A stretch of 22,157 nucleotides of DNA from Coriobacteriaceae bacterium (GTDB taxonomy: Bacteria; Actinomycetota; Coriobacteriia; Coriobacteriales; UMGS124): the NCBI GenBank assembly GCA_019421015.1, contig JAHZGC010000001.1, positions 167,419 through 189,575 of the forward strand, in the 5' to 3' direction. This document shows positions 7,456 to 15,306 of this stretch, one piece after another. Below the pieces are notes generated by a model. That model was not told where the DNA came from. It searched no databases and worked only from the letters and a program-made list of their open reading frames with translations. How positions within the stretch are numbered: the first letter of the stretch is position 1; every line of letters starts with the position of its first letter. The position numbers and the translations under genes were made by a program.

Positions 7456-8727
7456 ATGAGCCCCTTCCGCACCTCCCGCCCCGTGCGCCCCACCCGCCGT
7501 CAGTTCGCCCGCGCCGCGGCTCTACTCGCCGTCGGGTCGGGGGCCGGCCTCGCGCTGCCTCGGCTCTCCCTAGCCGAGGGCGACGTCGACTACGCCGACT
7601 GGGACGCCGTGCTCGAGGCCGCCCGCGGCCAGGAGGTCTCGTGGTACGGCTGGGGCGGCAGCGAGCCGCGCAACACCTGGGTCGAGACCGTGCTCGCGCC
7701 GCGCCTCAAGGAGCGCTACGACGTGACGCTCAACCTTGTGGGCATGGACATCAACGACATCCTGACCCAGCTCTCGGGCGAGAAGCAGGCCGGGGCCGCC
7801 GAGAGCGCGGTCGACTTCATCTGGATCAACGGCGAGAACTTCGCCTCGGCCAAGGCCAACGACTACCTGTGGGGCCCCTTCACCGAGTACCTGCCCAACT
7901 TTGTGGACTACTGCGACGCCGACGCCGCCGACCTGGCCTTTGACTTCGGCGCGCCCGTCGACGGCTACGAGGCCCCCTACGGCAAGACCCAGATGTGCCT
8001 GTGGGTCGATGCCGACGCCGTCTCCGACGTGCCCTTGGATCCCGACGGGTTCCTCGAGTTCTGCAAGCGCCACGCCGGCATGGTGACCTACCCGGCACCC
8101 GGCGACTTCACGGGCACCGCCTTCATCTCCTGCCTGATCGCCGGCGTCGTCGGCAAAGACGAGTTCGAGAAACTCTCGGCCATGGCCGACGCCACCCCCG
8201 ACGAGGTGCGCGCCATCGTGGAGCCGGGCCTGGCCTATCTGCGCGAGCTGAACCCCTACCTCTGGAAGGGCGGCGCGACCTTCCCGGCCGACTCCACCGT
8301 GGTGCGCCAGATGTACGCCGACGGTGAGCTGGTGCTGTGCATGGGCTACGGCGAGCCCCAGAGCGAGGTCGACAACGGCCAGCTGCCCGCCTCCACCCGC
8401 TCCTTCGTGTTCGAGACGGGCACCGTGGGCAACACCAACTTCATGGCCATCGCCAAGGCGGCGCCCCACAAGGCCGCGGCGCTCGTGGCCATCAACGAGG
8501 TCCTCTCGCCCGAGATGCAGCTCGACCAGTACAAGGTGCTTGGCAACCTCACGGTGCTCGACCTCGGCAGGCTCCCCGAGGCCGACCGCGCGGCCTTTGA
8601 GGCCGTGGAGCTCGGGAGCGCCCAGCTGCCCCTGGCCGACAAGCTCGCCGTGCGTGTGGCCGAGGCCGCCGGCCCCGTGATCCCGATCCTGGAGCAGCTG
8701 TGGCTCGACGAAGTCCCCGGCAAGTAG
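7456..8727 (+). CDS. ynjB: YnjB-like ABC transporter substrate-binding protein, Tat-exported
   Basis: 423 residues; the ATG follows AAGAAAGGA. A twin-arginine signal is seen (TRRQFAR, R14-R15, then a hydrophobic Ala/Leu/Gly stretch, cleavage probably near SLA40). Hallmarks of the E. coli YnjB family are present: 'WYGWGGSEPRN', 'DFIWINGENF', 'VTYPAPGDFTGTAF' and 'NPYLWKGGATFP'. These match YnjB segments recalled from memory, so the family call is strong although made without a search. The protein should capture the ligand outside the membrane and deliver it to the two permeases that follow directly, the first of which starts within its 3' end. YnjBCD is distantly related to the thiamine/iron/sulfate-type importers and its substrate is not established. 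No lipobox is present, so a Tat-exported, possibly tethered or soluble protein is expected. Confidence 0.87.
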   Translation: MSPFRTSRPVRPTRRQFARAAALLAVGSGAGLALPRLSLAEGDVDYADWDAVLEAARGQEVSWYGWGGSEPRNTWVETVLAPRLKERYDVTLNLVGMDINDILTQLSGEKQAGAAESAVDFIWINGENFASAKANDYLWGPFTEYLPNFVDYCDADAADLAFDFGAPVDGYEAPYGKTQMCLWVDADAVSDVPLDPDGFLEFCKRHAGMVTYPAPGDFTGTAFISCLIAGVVGKDEFEKLSAMADATPDEVRAIVEPGLAYLRELNPYLWKGGATFPADSTVVRQMYADGELVLCMGYGEPQSEVDNGQLPASTRSFVFETGTVGNTNFMAIAKAAPHKAAALVAINEVLSPEMQLDQYKVLGNLTVLDLGRLPEADRAAFEAVELGSAQLPLADKLAVRVAEAAGPVIPILEQLWLDEVPGK

Positions 8728-9596
8728 CCGCCCGCGCGACCCCCTACCTCCTGGCGCTGCCGGCGGCCCTGCTCGTGGGCGTGTTTGCCTACGGGGTACT
8801 CGGCGGCATGCTCCAAGGGCTGGGGGTCATGCCCTTCCTCGGCATGACCGAGCCCACGCTCGACTACTACCTGCAGGTCTTCTCGCGTCCGGACTTTGCC
8901 GCCTCGCTGGCCTACAGCGTGTACCTGGCGCTTGCCTCGGCGCTGGCGGCCCTGGTGGTCGGGGTGGCCCTGGCGGCCGCCCTCACGCGGGTGGGCGCCG
9001 GCCGCTTTGCGACGCTCGTGAGCCTGCAGATCCCCATCATGACCATGCACGCCCTGGTGGCGCTTGCCGTGTCGTTTGTGTTCTCGGGGTCGGGCCTGGC
9101 CGCGCGGTTGCTGCATGCGGTGGGCGTGGTCGAGACCCCCGCGGACTTTCCCTCGGTGGTGGGCGACCCCTCGGGCTGGGGGATCCTTCTGGTCTACGCC
9201 TGGAAGGAGATCCCCTACGTGGCCTTCTGCACCGTGGCCGTCATGGCGCACGTCTCCTCCTCGCTGGGCGAGGCGGCCGCCACCTGCGGCGCAAGTCGGC
9301 GCCAGGCCTTCTTTGGGGTGACGCTGCCCCTGTGCCGCTGGGCCGCGATCCGGGCCTTCCTGGTGGTGTTCGTGTTCGCGCTGGGCTCCTACGAGGTGCC
9401 CTACCTGCTGGGGGCCACCGCGCCCAAGGCCCTGCCGGTGCTGGCCTACATCGAGTTCCAGGACCCCGACCTTGCCAACCGCGCCTATGCCATGGCGCTC
9501 AACGGCGTGGCCACGCTGCTGAGCTCGCTGGCGGCCCTGGCCTACTTTTTGGTGCTGCGCCACGAGCGGCGCGTGGGGGTGGAGGCCCGTGGGTAG
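8700..9596 (+). CDS. ABC transporter permease, YnjC N-half-like
   Basis: 298 residues. The chosen start is GTG 8700, overlapping the binding-protein gene by 28 bases, with GGAG five bases upstream; the next in-frame ATG (8808) would remove the first membrane segment. About six hydrophobic segments are visible, starting 'YLLALPAALLVGVFAYGVL'. The EAA loop that contacts the ATPase is present at ~191 ('EAAATCGASRRQAFFGVTLP'), as in the BPD_transp_1 family. In E. coli YnjC is one long protein with two such halves; here the halves are separate genes. Together they should form the transmembrane channel for the ligand bound by the YnjB-like protein. Confidence 0.85.
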   Translation: MARRSPRQVAARATPYLLALPAALLVGVFAYGVLGGMLQGLGVMPFLGMTEPTLDYYLQVFSRPDFAASLAYSVYLALASALAALVVGVALAAALTRVGAGRFATLVSLQIPIMTMHALVALAVSFVFSGSGLAARLLHAVGVVETPADFPSVVGDPSGWGILLVYAWKEIPYVAFCTVAVMAHVSSSLGEAAATCGASRRQAFFGVTLPLCRWAAIRAFLVVFVFALGSYEVPYLLGATAPKALPVLAYIEFQDPDLANRAYAMALNGVATLLSSLAALAYFLVLRHERRVGVEARG

Positions 9597-10518
9597 GGGG
9601 CAGGTGAGAAGGCCTACGAGGCTCGACAAGGGGAGAGGGTCTATCGGGAAAAGGCCCACGCAGGGGAGAGGGTCGCGGCGTTGGGGGCGTGGACCGGTGG
9701 GCGCGAGACACCCTCTCACCTGGGCGCACCTCTTTGTGGCGGTCCAGGTGCTCGTGGTGCTGCTTCCCTTGATTGTGGTGGGGGTGTGGGCCTTTGCCGC
9801 CGCGTGGCCGTGGCCCCACCTTGCGCCCACGGGGCTCACCGACCGCGGGGCGCGCCTCGTGCTCGGCGGCAGCCAGGGGGCCGGGCTCGAGTGCATCCTG
9901 CTCTCGGTGGGGATCGCCGTGGCGAGCGCGGCGGTGGCCACCCTGGCGGCGGCCTGCGCGGCCCGGGCCATCTGCTGCCACGAGTGGCGCGGGCGGCGGC
10001 TCTTTGAGTTTACGACCCTGGTGCCGTTCCTGGTGCCCTCCACCGTGTTCGCCATGGGGGTGCAGGTGGCGTTCATCCGCGCGGGGCTGGCCTACTCGGT
10101 GGGCGGTGGGGTGCTCTCGCACGCCGTGGTGGCGCTCCCCTACTGCGTGGCGATCATGGTCGACGTGACCCATGCCGCCGGCACCCGCCTCGAGGACGCC
10201 GCCCGGACCCTGGGGGCCGGCCGCCTGCGGACGCTGCTCCACGTGACGCTGCCGGCCGTTGCGCCGGGGCTCGTGTCGTCGATGTCGATGGGCTACATCC
10301 TGTCGTTCTCGCAGTACTTTCTCACGCTGCTCATCGGCGGCGGCAAGGTCAAGACGTTCGCCCTGGTGCTCTTCCCGTACCTGACCGGCGGCGACCGCAC
10401 GGTGGCGGGGGCCTACGGATTGGCGTTCATCCTGGTCACGCTCGTGGTGTTCGCCCTGTTCGAGCTGCTGCTGCACAAGGTGCGCCCGGTGCGGGAGGGG
10501 GAGTTCTACGGGGGGTAG
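9589..10518 (+). CDS. ABC transporter permease, YnjC C-half-like
   Basis: 309 residues from GTG 9589, overlapping the previous stop by 8 bases with GGAGG just upstream. Membrane segments begin only near residue 46 ('FVAVQVLVVLLPLIVVGVWA'). The EAA loop at ~202 reads 'EDAARTLGAGRLRTLLHVTL'. The first ~40 residues are an odd Arg/Gly-rich stretch, and its DNA carries GGGGAGAGGGTC twice. The GTG at 9697 is therefore a possible alternative start, but it has no better ribosome site. The gene is the last of this run: no ATPase gene follows, and the probable ATPase partner is the kinase fusion at 15307. Confidence 0.82.
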   Translation: MGRGQVRRPTRLDKGRGSIGKRPTQGRGSRRWGRGPVGARHPLTWAHLFVAVQVLVVLLPLIVVGVWAFAAAWPWPHLAPTGLTDRGARLVLGGSQGAGLECILLSVGIAVASAAVATLAAACAARAICCHEWRGRRLFEFTTLVPFLVPSTVFAMGVQVAFIRAGLAYSVGGGVLSHAVVALPYCVAIMVDVTHAAGTRLEDAARTLGAGRLRTLLHVTLPAVAPGLVSSMSMGYILSFSQYFLTLLIGGGKVKTFALVLFPYLTGGDRTVAGAYGLAFILVTLVVFALFELLLHKVRPVREGEFYGG

Positions 10519-10633
10519 GGGGCAGGGGCGATCGGGTGGCATGCGACGGCGGGTGTGCGACGGCGGGTACGCGGGCGGGTGGCCGTGTGGCGACGGGTGG
10601 GGTGCGGCGTGCGGCGACGGTTGCGGGCGTAAC

Positions 10634-10864
10634 GCGAAAGCCGAGATAGCGCCGCGAAATGAGGGTTCTGGATAGGCCCGCGAGGCCGCCGGTGTTCCCA
10701 TTTTGCCCGCAGGGGAGAAGACCTTGCGGCCAACACCCTTCTGACCTGCGCTTTTCCTGACCCCTTTCGCATGGCTGGGGCGCTGTCGCTCCGACGCGAC
10801 CGTCGAGACCGCCCTCGCGGCTATCCGGAACCCTGATTCTGCGGAAAGATCTCCGGTTTGAGCG
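10634..10864 (+). repeat. Inverted-repeat (MITE-like) element, copy A
   Basis: The ends are inverted repeats. The left arm (10642-10676) contains AGATAGCGCCGC and GGGTTCTGGATAGG; the right arm (10821-10854) begins CTATCCGGAACCC. About 24 of 34 positions pair by hand alignment. The interior carries GCGGCCAA then CCCTTCTGACCTG at 10736. Copy B at 14031-14261 has the same arms and the same interior block at the identical offset (94 bases from the left arm). There is no transposase inside, so a non-autonomous element or a structured RNA is possible. Confidence 0.8.
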
Positions 10865-10917
10865 TTGCCTCCAAATTCGGTTGGTCTATTCCGTCCGATC
10901 GTCGGCCCCGGCGGCCC

Positions 10918-10955
10918 GTCCGGGTGTCTTCGGACCTCCTTGGACCCACCCGGAC
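10918..10955 (-). terminator. Possible terminator hairpin after amino acid ABC ATPase
   Basis: Perfect 9-bp arms GTCCGGGTG and CACCCGGAC with a 20-base loop, about 95 bases beyond the stop of the minus-strand ATPase gene. No T-tract follows, so a classical rho-independent terminator is doubtful. Confidence 0.3.
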
Positions 10956-11050
10956 CCCCCAGACCTCCACGATCGCCCTGCCCTGCGCTGCCGCTTGCGC
11001 CAGTTTGTCGCTCGTACCTGTCCGCCTCACCCTACCGCCCCGGGGCCTCC

Positions 11051-11774
<724 letters not shown>

Positions 11775-11785
<11 letters not shown>

Positions 11786-12611
11786 GATCGAGCCGTTTCT
11801 CGAGGTGGCGGCTGAGCGCCATGATGGGCAGCGTAAGCGCCAGGTAGATGGCGCCCAGGAGCAGGTAACAGCCAAAGAAGTTGTAGTTGGTGGCGCTGAT
11901 CTCGCGCATGGTCTGGGTGAGCTCGATGACCGAGATGACCGAGAGCAGCGACGAGTCCTTCACGATGTTGGCGAACTGCCCGGCGAGCGCCGGCAGCGCC
12001 AGGGCCACGAGCTGGGGGAGCACCACGTGGCGGGCGGTCTGCCAACGGGTGAACCCCACGGCCCGGGCGGCTTCGAGCTGCTCAGGGTCGATCGAGGCGT
12101 AGGCGCCGCGCAGGATCTCGGCGATGTAGGCGCCTGCAAACACCGAGAGAATCAGCACGCCCGCCACCACGCGGTTGTCGATACCCCAGGCAGTGCCCAC
12201 CACGTAGTAGAACAGGTAGATCTGCACGAGCAGGGGTGTGCCGCGGATCACGGTCACGTAGAGGTTGCACAGGGCCCGCACCGGCAGCACGCGGCTGTTC
12301 TGGCCGAGCGCCACGGGGACGCCCACGAGCAGACTCACCACCAGGCTCGCGGCCGAGACGCCCACGGTGAGCCCCAGGCCGTCGAGGATGCGCACGCGGT
12401 ACTGCGCCACAAAGTCCAGGTTGAGCGCGATACCCGCCGCCGCGAGCGACGCCCAAAAGAACGCTACCACGAGCGCGACGGCCGCCAGGTAGGCGAGCAC
12501 GGTCTTCCAGGGAGGCACGGGCTGCCCGGGGACGGCGACAAAGGGGTTTGCCGTGCGGCGCGGAGTCGGGCGCGGAAGGGCCTGCCGGGATACCGCCTGC
12601 TCGGATGCCAT
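11775..12611 (-). CDS. Polar amino acid ABC transporter permease (HisMQ/GlnP-like)
   Basis: 278 residues, TAG at 11775-11777. The start at 12611 follows AGGTGAG. The N-terminus is a cytoplasmic, proline-rich tail of about 35 residues, then roughly five to six membrane segments. The hallmarks of the HisM/GlnP family are present: 'VTVIRGTPLLVQIYLFYY', 'GAYIAEILRGAYASID', the EAA loop near E180 ('QLEAARAVGFTRWQ', then 'VVLPQ') and 'KDSSLLSVISVIELT'. Family members form homodimeric or heterodimeric channels; only one permease gene is present, so a homodimer is expected. It lies 27 bases downstream of the binding-protein stop and overlaps the ATPase start, so the three form one operon. Confidence 0.92.
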
Positions 12612-12638
12612 GGGCTTCTCACCTGCCTGGGCGCGGGG

Positions 12639-13553
12639 CTAGCGGCCGTCCGCCGCGCTCGAGGGCGCGTCGTCGAGGTCGAAGAACCACGCGAAGCCGA
12701 GGTCGTCGAAGGCGGCCTTCTCCTGGGGCAGGTAGGCCTGGGTCAGCCGGTCGAACTCCCCGTCCTGCCTGCTCTGGGCGATGAACTCGTTGAGCTGGTC
12801 GAGCAGCTCCCGGTTGCCCTTGGCCACGGCGACGCCCCAGTGCTCGGGGTCCTGGAAGGGGATGAAGACGGCCGCGGTGGTGTCGGGGTTGGCCTGGTTG
12901 TTGCGGTAGACGGTCAGTTGGTCGTAGAGAAAGCCGTCGGCCTTGCCCTGCACGACCTCGGTCACGCAGGCACTCTCGTCGGCGAGGCGGGTGATCTGGG
13001 CGTTGGCGAGGTTCTTGGTTGCATACACGTCGCCGGTCGAGCCGGTCTTGACGGCCACGGTCTTGTCGGGCTGGTCGAGGTCCTCGATGGAGGAGACCCC
13101 CGACGCACTGTTTGCCAGGATAGCCAGCTGGGCGCGGGCGTAGGGGTCCGAGAAGTCCACGGCCTCCTCGCGTTCGGGCGTGATGGTCATCGAGCTGATC
13201 ACGAGGTCGGCCTTGCCCGTTTGCAGTGAGGGGATGAGGCCGTCCCAACCGGTGTTCTGGATCTCGACGTCGTAGCCGTAGGCGTCGCCGAAGTCGCGCA
13301 TGAAGTCGACCGACAGGCCGCTCGGGTTGCCGGCGTCGTCCTTGGTCTCGAAGGGCGGGTAGGCGAGCTCCATGGCGACCACGAGGGGCTTGCGGCCGGT
13401 GCCGGTTGAAGGTGAGCCGGCGGGGTCGGTGGCTGCGGTGGACGCAGCCTGGTCCTTGCCGCAGCCTGCGAGCGGTGCGACGATCGCGGCGGTTGCCATG
13501 GTGCCGAGGAGGGCGAGCAGGGAGCGGCGGGTGAGCGGGGCGTGGGGCGTCAT
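12639..13553 (-). CDS. Polar amino acid ABC transporter substrate-binding lipoprotein (SBP_bac_3)
   Basis: 304 residues from ATG 13553 with ACGAAAGGA upstream; the frame extends further up to 13670, but that extension precedes the ribosome site and signal peptide. The signal contains RRSLLALLG and ends in the lipobox LAGC (Cys31), so the protein is a lipoprotein, possibly Tat-exported. The SBP_bac_3 fold (~57-285) is shown by 'VAMELAYPPFETKDDAG', 'GLSVDFMRDFGDAYGYDVE', 'GWDGLIPSLQTGKADLVIS' and 'SMTITPEREEAVDFSDPY', the typical ligand-binding segments for glutamine, arginine, cystine or similar amino acids. Exact specificity is not readable. It is the first gene of the operon with the permease and ATPase. 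A motif shared with the 7361-7386 region lies 35-60 bases upstream. Confidence 0.92.
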   Translation of the reverse strand: MTPHAPLTRRSLLALLGTMATAAIVAPLAGCGKDQAASTAATDPAGSPSTGTGRKPLVVAMELAYPPFETKDDAGNPSGLSVDFMRDFGDAYGYDVEIQNTGWDGLIPSLQTGKADLVISSMTITPEREEAVDFSDPYARAQLAILANSASGVSSIEDLDQPDKTVAVKTGSTGDVYATKNLANAQITRLADESACVTEVVQGKADGFLYDQLTVYRNNQANPDTTAAVFIPFQDPEHWGVAVAKGNRELLDQLNEFIAQSRQDGEFDRLTQAYLPQEKAAFDDLGFAWFFDLDDAPSSAADGR

Positions 13554-13740
13554 GGCGGGTCCTTTCGTGCGGAGGTGCGAGATCTGCGGGGCAAAAACCT
13601 TGTAGGGCAATCGTGCCCCGTTTGGGGTTGCGGGATGCGGGTGGGACGGGTGGTTTACGGATGTCCACACGGGGAGGGAGGTGGGATGGCGACGGGCTGA
13701 TGAAACCCGGGCCGCCCTTGGCGTTAGCCCTATCGAGATC

Positions 13741-13808
13741 GGTCACACCCTCGAGCCCGATTTGGCTCTTCGGGATATTGGGAGTGACAAATCGGGCCCG
13801 AGGGCGTG
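13741..13808 (+). repeat. Palindromic hairpin repeat, copy 1
   Basis: Left arm 13744-13764 (CACACCCTCGAGCCCGATTT and G) and right arm 13788-13808 (CAAATCGGGCCCGAGGGCGT and G) pair over 21 positions with two non-Watson-Crick positions, around a 23-base loop. The right arm is identical to that of copy 2. It could be a REP-like element or a bidirectional terminator. Confidence 0.85.
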
Positions 13809-13907
13809 AATCGCTTGCATAATTTGATATATAGTTTATGAAGAACTGGACATTTTGCCAGGTAAAGTGTGAATTTTTGCGAAATATATATCTATATAAG
13901 AAACATG

Positions 13908-13981
13908 GTCACACCCTCGGTGCGATTTTGGGTTTTTGGACGGCGGCGGCCCAGCTGGGACAAATCGGGCCCGAGGGCGTG
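13908..13981 (+). repeat. Palindromic hairpin repeat, copy 2
   Basis: It shares GGTCACACCCTCG at the left and an identical 21-base right arm (13961-13981) with copy 1. The left arm is more diverged and the loop has changed, so the right arm looks like the constrained part. The copies sit about 170 bases apart and flank an AT-rich spacer. Confidence 0.82.
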
Positions 13982-14030
13982 CAAGACCTGCAAAATATGC
14001 CTGCCTGAGGCATGCTCGTTAGTGGCAGGA

Positions 14031-14261
14031 GCCAAATCGGCAGATAGCGCCGCATGATCGGGGTTCTGGATAGGGTCATGAGGTCCCGATGTCTTTATAC
14101 GTTGCCAGCTCGGAGTACCCTGGCGGCCAAGCTCCCTTCTGACCTGGTATTTTATTAACCTGCCAATCACGGACGGCCAGCCGGTTCCAGCAGCTAACCT
14201 CCAGACCCCGTTGACCGCCTATCCAGAACCGCGATTCCGCGGAAGCATCTCCGTTTTTGGC
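14031..14261 (+). repeat. Inverted-repeat (MITE-like) element, copy B
   Basis: Core arms 14040-14074 (AGATAGCGCCGC, GGGTTCTGGATAGG) and 14219-14253 (CTATCCAGAACC, CGGAAGCATCTCCG) pair at about 25 of 34 positions. The outermost GCCAAATCGG also pairs with CCGTTTTTGGC. Interior block CCCTTCTGACCTG starts at 14134. Same orientation as copy A; the rest of the interior has diverged strongly. Confidence 0.8.
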
Positions 14262-14285
14262 GTACCCCGTAGCGGGGCTGGTCGC

Positions 14286-14912
14286 CTATGCGGGCACGAC
14301 GTTGCGTGCCCAAGACTCCGTGAACTCCAGCGATTCCTCGAGAGTCATGGGGCCGTAGTCCCCATAGGGGCCGCCCATGACGACGGTGTTCCACACGATG
14401 CCGTCGACCTCCGTCGAGAAGGCGGTGCTCGTCGAGAATTCTCCCTGGTCGTGTTGTAGGCCGAACCAGTCGCCGCTGTATTGCAGCACGGTGAGGAAGG
14501 GCTCGTCGCCCGAGGACGGCGTGAACACTCTGAGCCAATGGCCGCCCATGCCGCTGCTCGTATCGCCAGTGAGCGTGTCGTCAAACGAGGTGCTCCACCC
14601 CTCTTCAAGTGCCCCAGCCGGCACCTTTAGGGTGTAGTAGGGGGTTTCGACGGAGGTGACCTCCTCGGATGCTGCGGGTTGCGCTTCGGAAGGAGAGGCG
14701 CTTTGGGCTGGTGGCTCTGCGCCGGTTCGGCTTCCTGCGTCTCCCGTGGCCTTCTGCACGGCGTCGATGCCCTGCGCGTTCTGCGGGGCACCCCCTGCGG
14801 AAGCACCCGAGAACGTGCAGCCGGCCGTCGCGAGGACCCCGAGGCCCATCAGCGTGCAGACGACCGTTGCGAGGATGAGCCGTGGTACTTGTCGGTTCGA
14901 GGGGATGGTCAT
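14286..14912 (-). CDS. Lipoprotein of unknown function
   Basis: 208 residues from ATG 14912, which has GGAG six bases upstream; the ATG four codons earlier (14924) lacks a good site because it overlaps this one. A lipoprotein signal ends in the lipobox ATAGC (Cys32). A Ser/Ala/Glu/Pro-rich linker (~35-85) leads to a ~120-residue domain containing 'VETPYYTLKVPAGALEEGWS' and 'LTVLQYSGDWF', followed by a C-terminal helix-like segment. I do not recognise the family. The 'YYTLKVP' start resembles small surface-exposed domains in lipoproteins of Coriobacteriia and Clostridia, with no assigned activity. It is transcribed away from the ABC-kinase fusion, from a shared intergenic region. Confidence 0.75.
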   Translation of the reverse strand: MTIPSNRQVPRLILATVVCTLMGLGVLATAGCTFSGASAGGAPQNAQGIDAVQKATGDAGSRTGAEPPAQSASPSEAQPAASEEVTSVETPYYTLKVPAGALEEGWSTSFDDTLTGDTSSGMGGHWLRVFTPSSGDEPFLTVLQYSGDWFGLQHDQGEFSTSTAFSTEVDGIVWNTVVMGGPYGDYGPMTLEESLEFTESWARNVVPA

Positions 14913-15306
14913 TCGGTGCTCCATTCGTTAGAAGACGAAGAGCCACGACGAGCGCTCTACAAAGGATGCGGCGCATCCCCTGGGGCCAGCATGGCCCTGT
15001 TATATACAAAAGTCAACTATTAACTACTGGCCAGTGCGATCGATTAACCGATTGATTACCGGCTTGCGCAACCGACCGCCAATTCGGGCGCTGCACGGCT
15101 TCGGGGGCTTTCAACCGCCGTCGAGCGCTCCCACGCACCGAACCGCTTGTTTCCAACCCGTCCCGCCCCAACATGTGGCACAGTAGTGCGAGCAGTTCGG
15201 TTGATGCGGGCAACGTGGCCCCGCTCCCTGCCCGTAGTCTCCCGGTCTTGTTCCCCCCGACCGCTCCTGCGCCCTACGCTCCCGTCCCCCGAAAGGACCC
15301 CCGCCC
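14913..15306. promoter_or_regulatory. Divergent control region between lipoprotein and ABC-kinase genes
   Basis: About 390 bases with no gene. The part near 15000-15060 is AT-rich and carries TATATA and the perfect palindrome ACTGGCCAGT (15026-15035), followed by CGATTAACCG and CGATTGATTACCG as an imperfect direct repeat. Two small hairpins, GGATGCG-G-CGCATCC and GGGCCA-GCA-TGGCCC, lie at ~14964-14998 in the lipoprotein leader. No TPP or other riboswitch core was recognised. Specific -35/-10 boxes cannot be assigned with confidence. Confidence 0.4.

Larger units (their letters stand above)
10519..11050. other. Intergenic region with repeat element copy A
   Basis: About 530 bases between converging genes. 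The first ~110 bases are very GC-rich with a 14-base unit TGCGACGGCGGGTG twice in tandem (10542-10569) and decaying copies after it. A ~231-bp inverted-repeat element follows at 10634-10864, then an inverted repeat at 10918-10955. No credible coding frame was found. Confidence 0.6.
13554..14285. other. Long non-coding stretch with two palindromic repeats and repeat element copy B
   Basis: About 730 bases without a credible gene. In order: leader/promoter of the amino acid binding protein (to ~13625), a 68-bp hairpin repeat (13741-13808), an AT-rich spacer with TATATA-like runs (13811-13908), a second hairpin repeat (13908-13981), the MITE-like element copy B (14031-14261), and a small CCCCG-TAG-CGGGG hairpin (14265-14277). 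Its GC is clearly lower than the flanking genes. Confidence 0.65.

Noticed and set aside
8346..10076. Minus-strand frame of 576 codons opposite the YnjBC-like genes (also 9499-10701)
   Set aside because: Composition typical of antisense to GC-rich genes, with no motifs or start signals; the plus strand holds clear transporter proteins.
14265..14277. Terminator for the lipoprotein gene (CCCCG-TAG-CGGGG hairpin)
   Set aside because: On the lipoprotein's strand the hairpin is followed by A residues, not T, so it does not fit a rho-independent terminator in that direction.
15013..15306. TPP or other riboswitch upstream of the ABC-kinase gene
   Set aside because: Looked for because kinases and YnjB relatives can be thiamine-linked; the conserved CTGAGA and TGAACCTGATC-type TPP blocks are absent.
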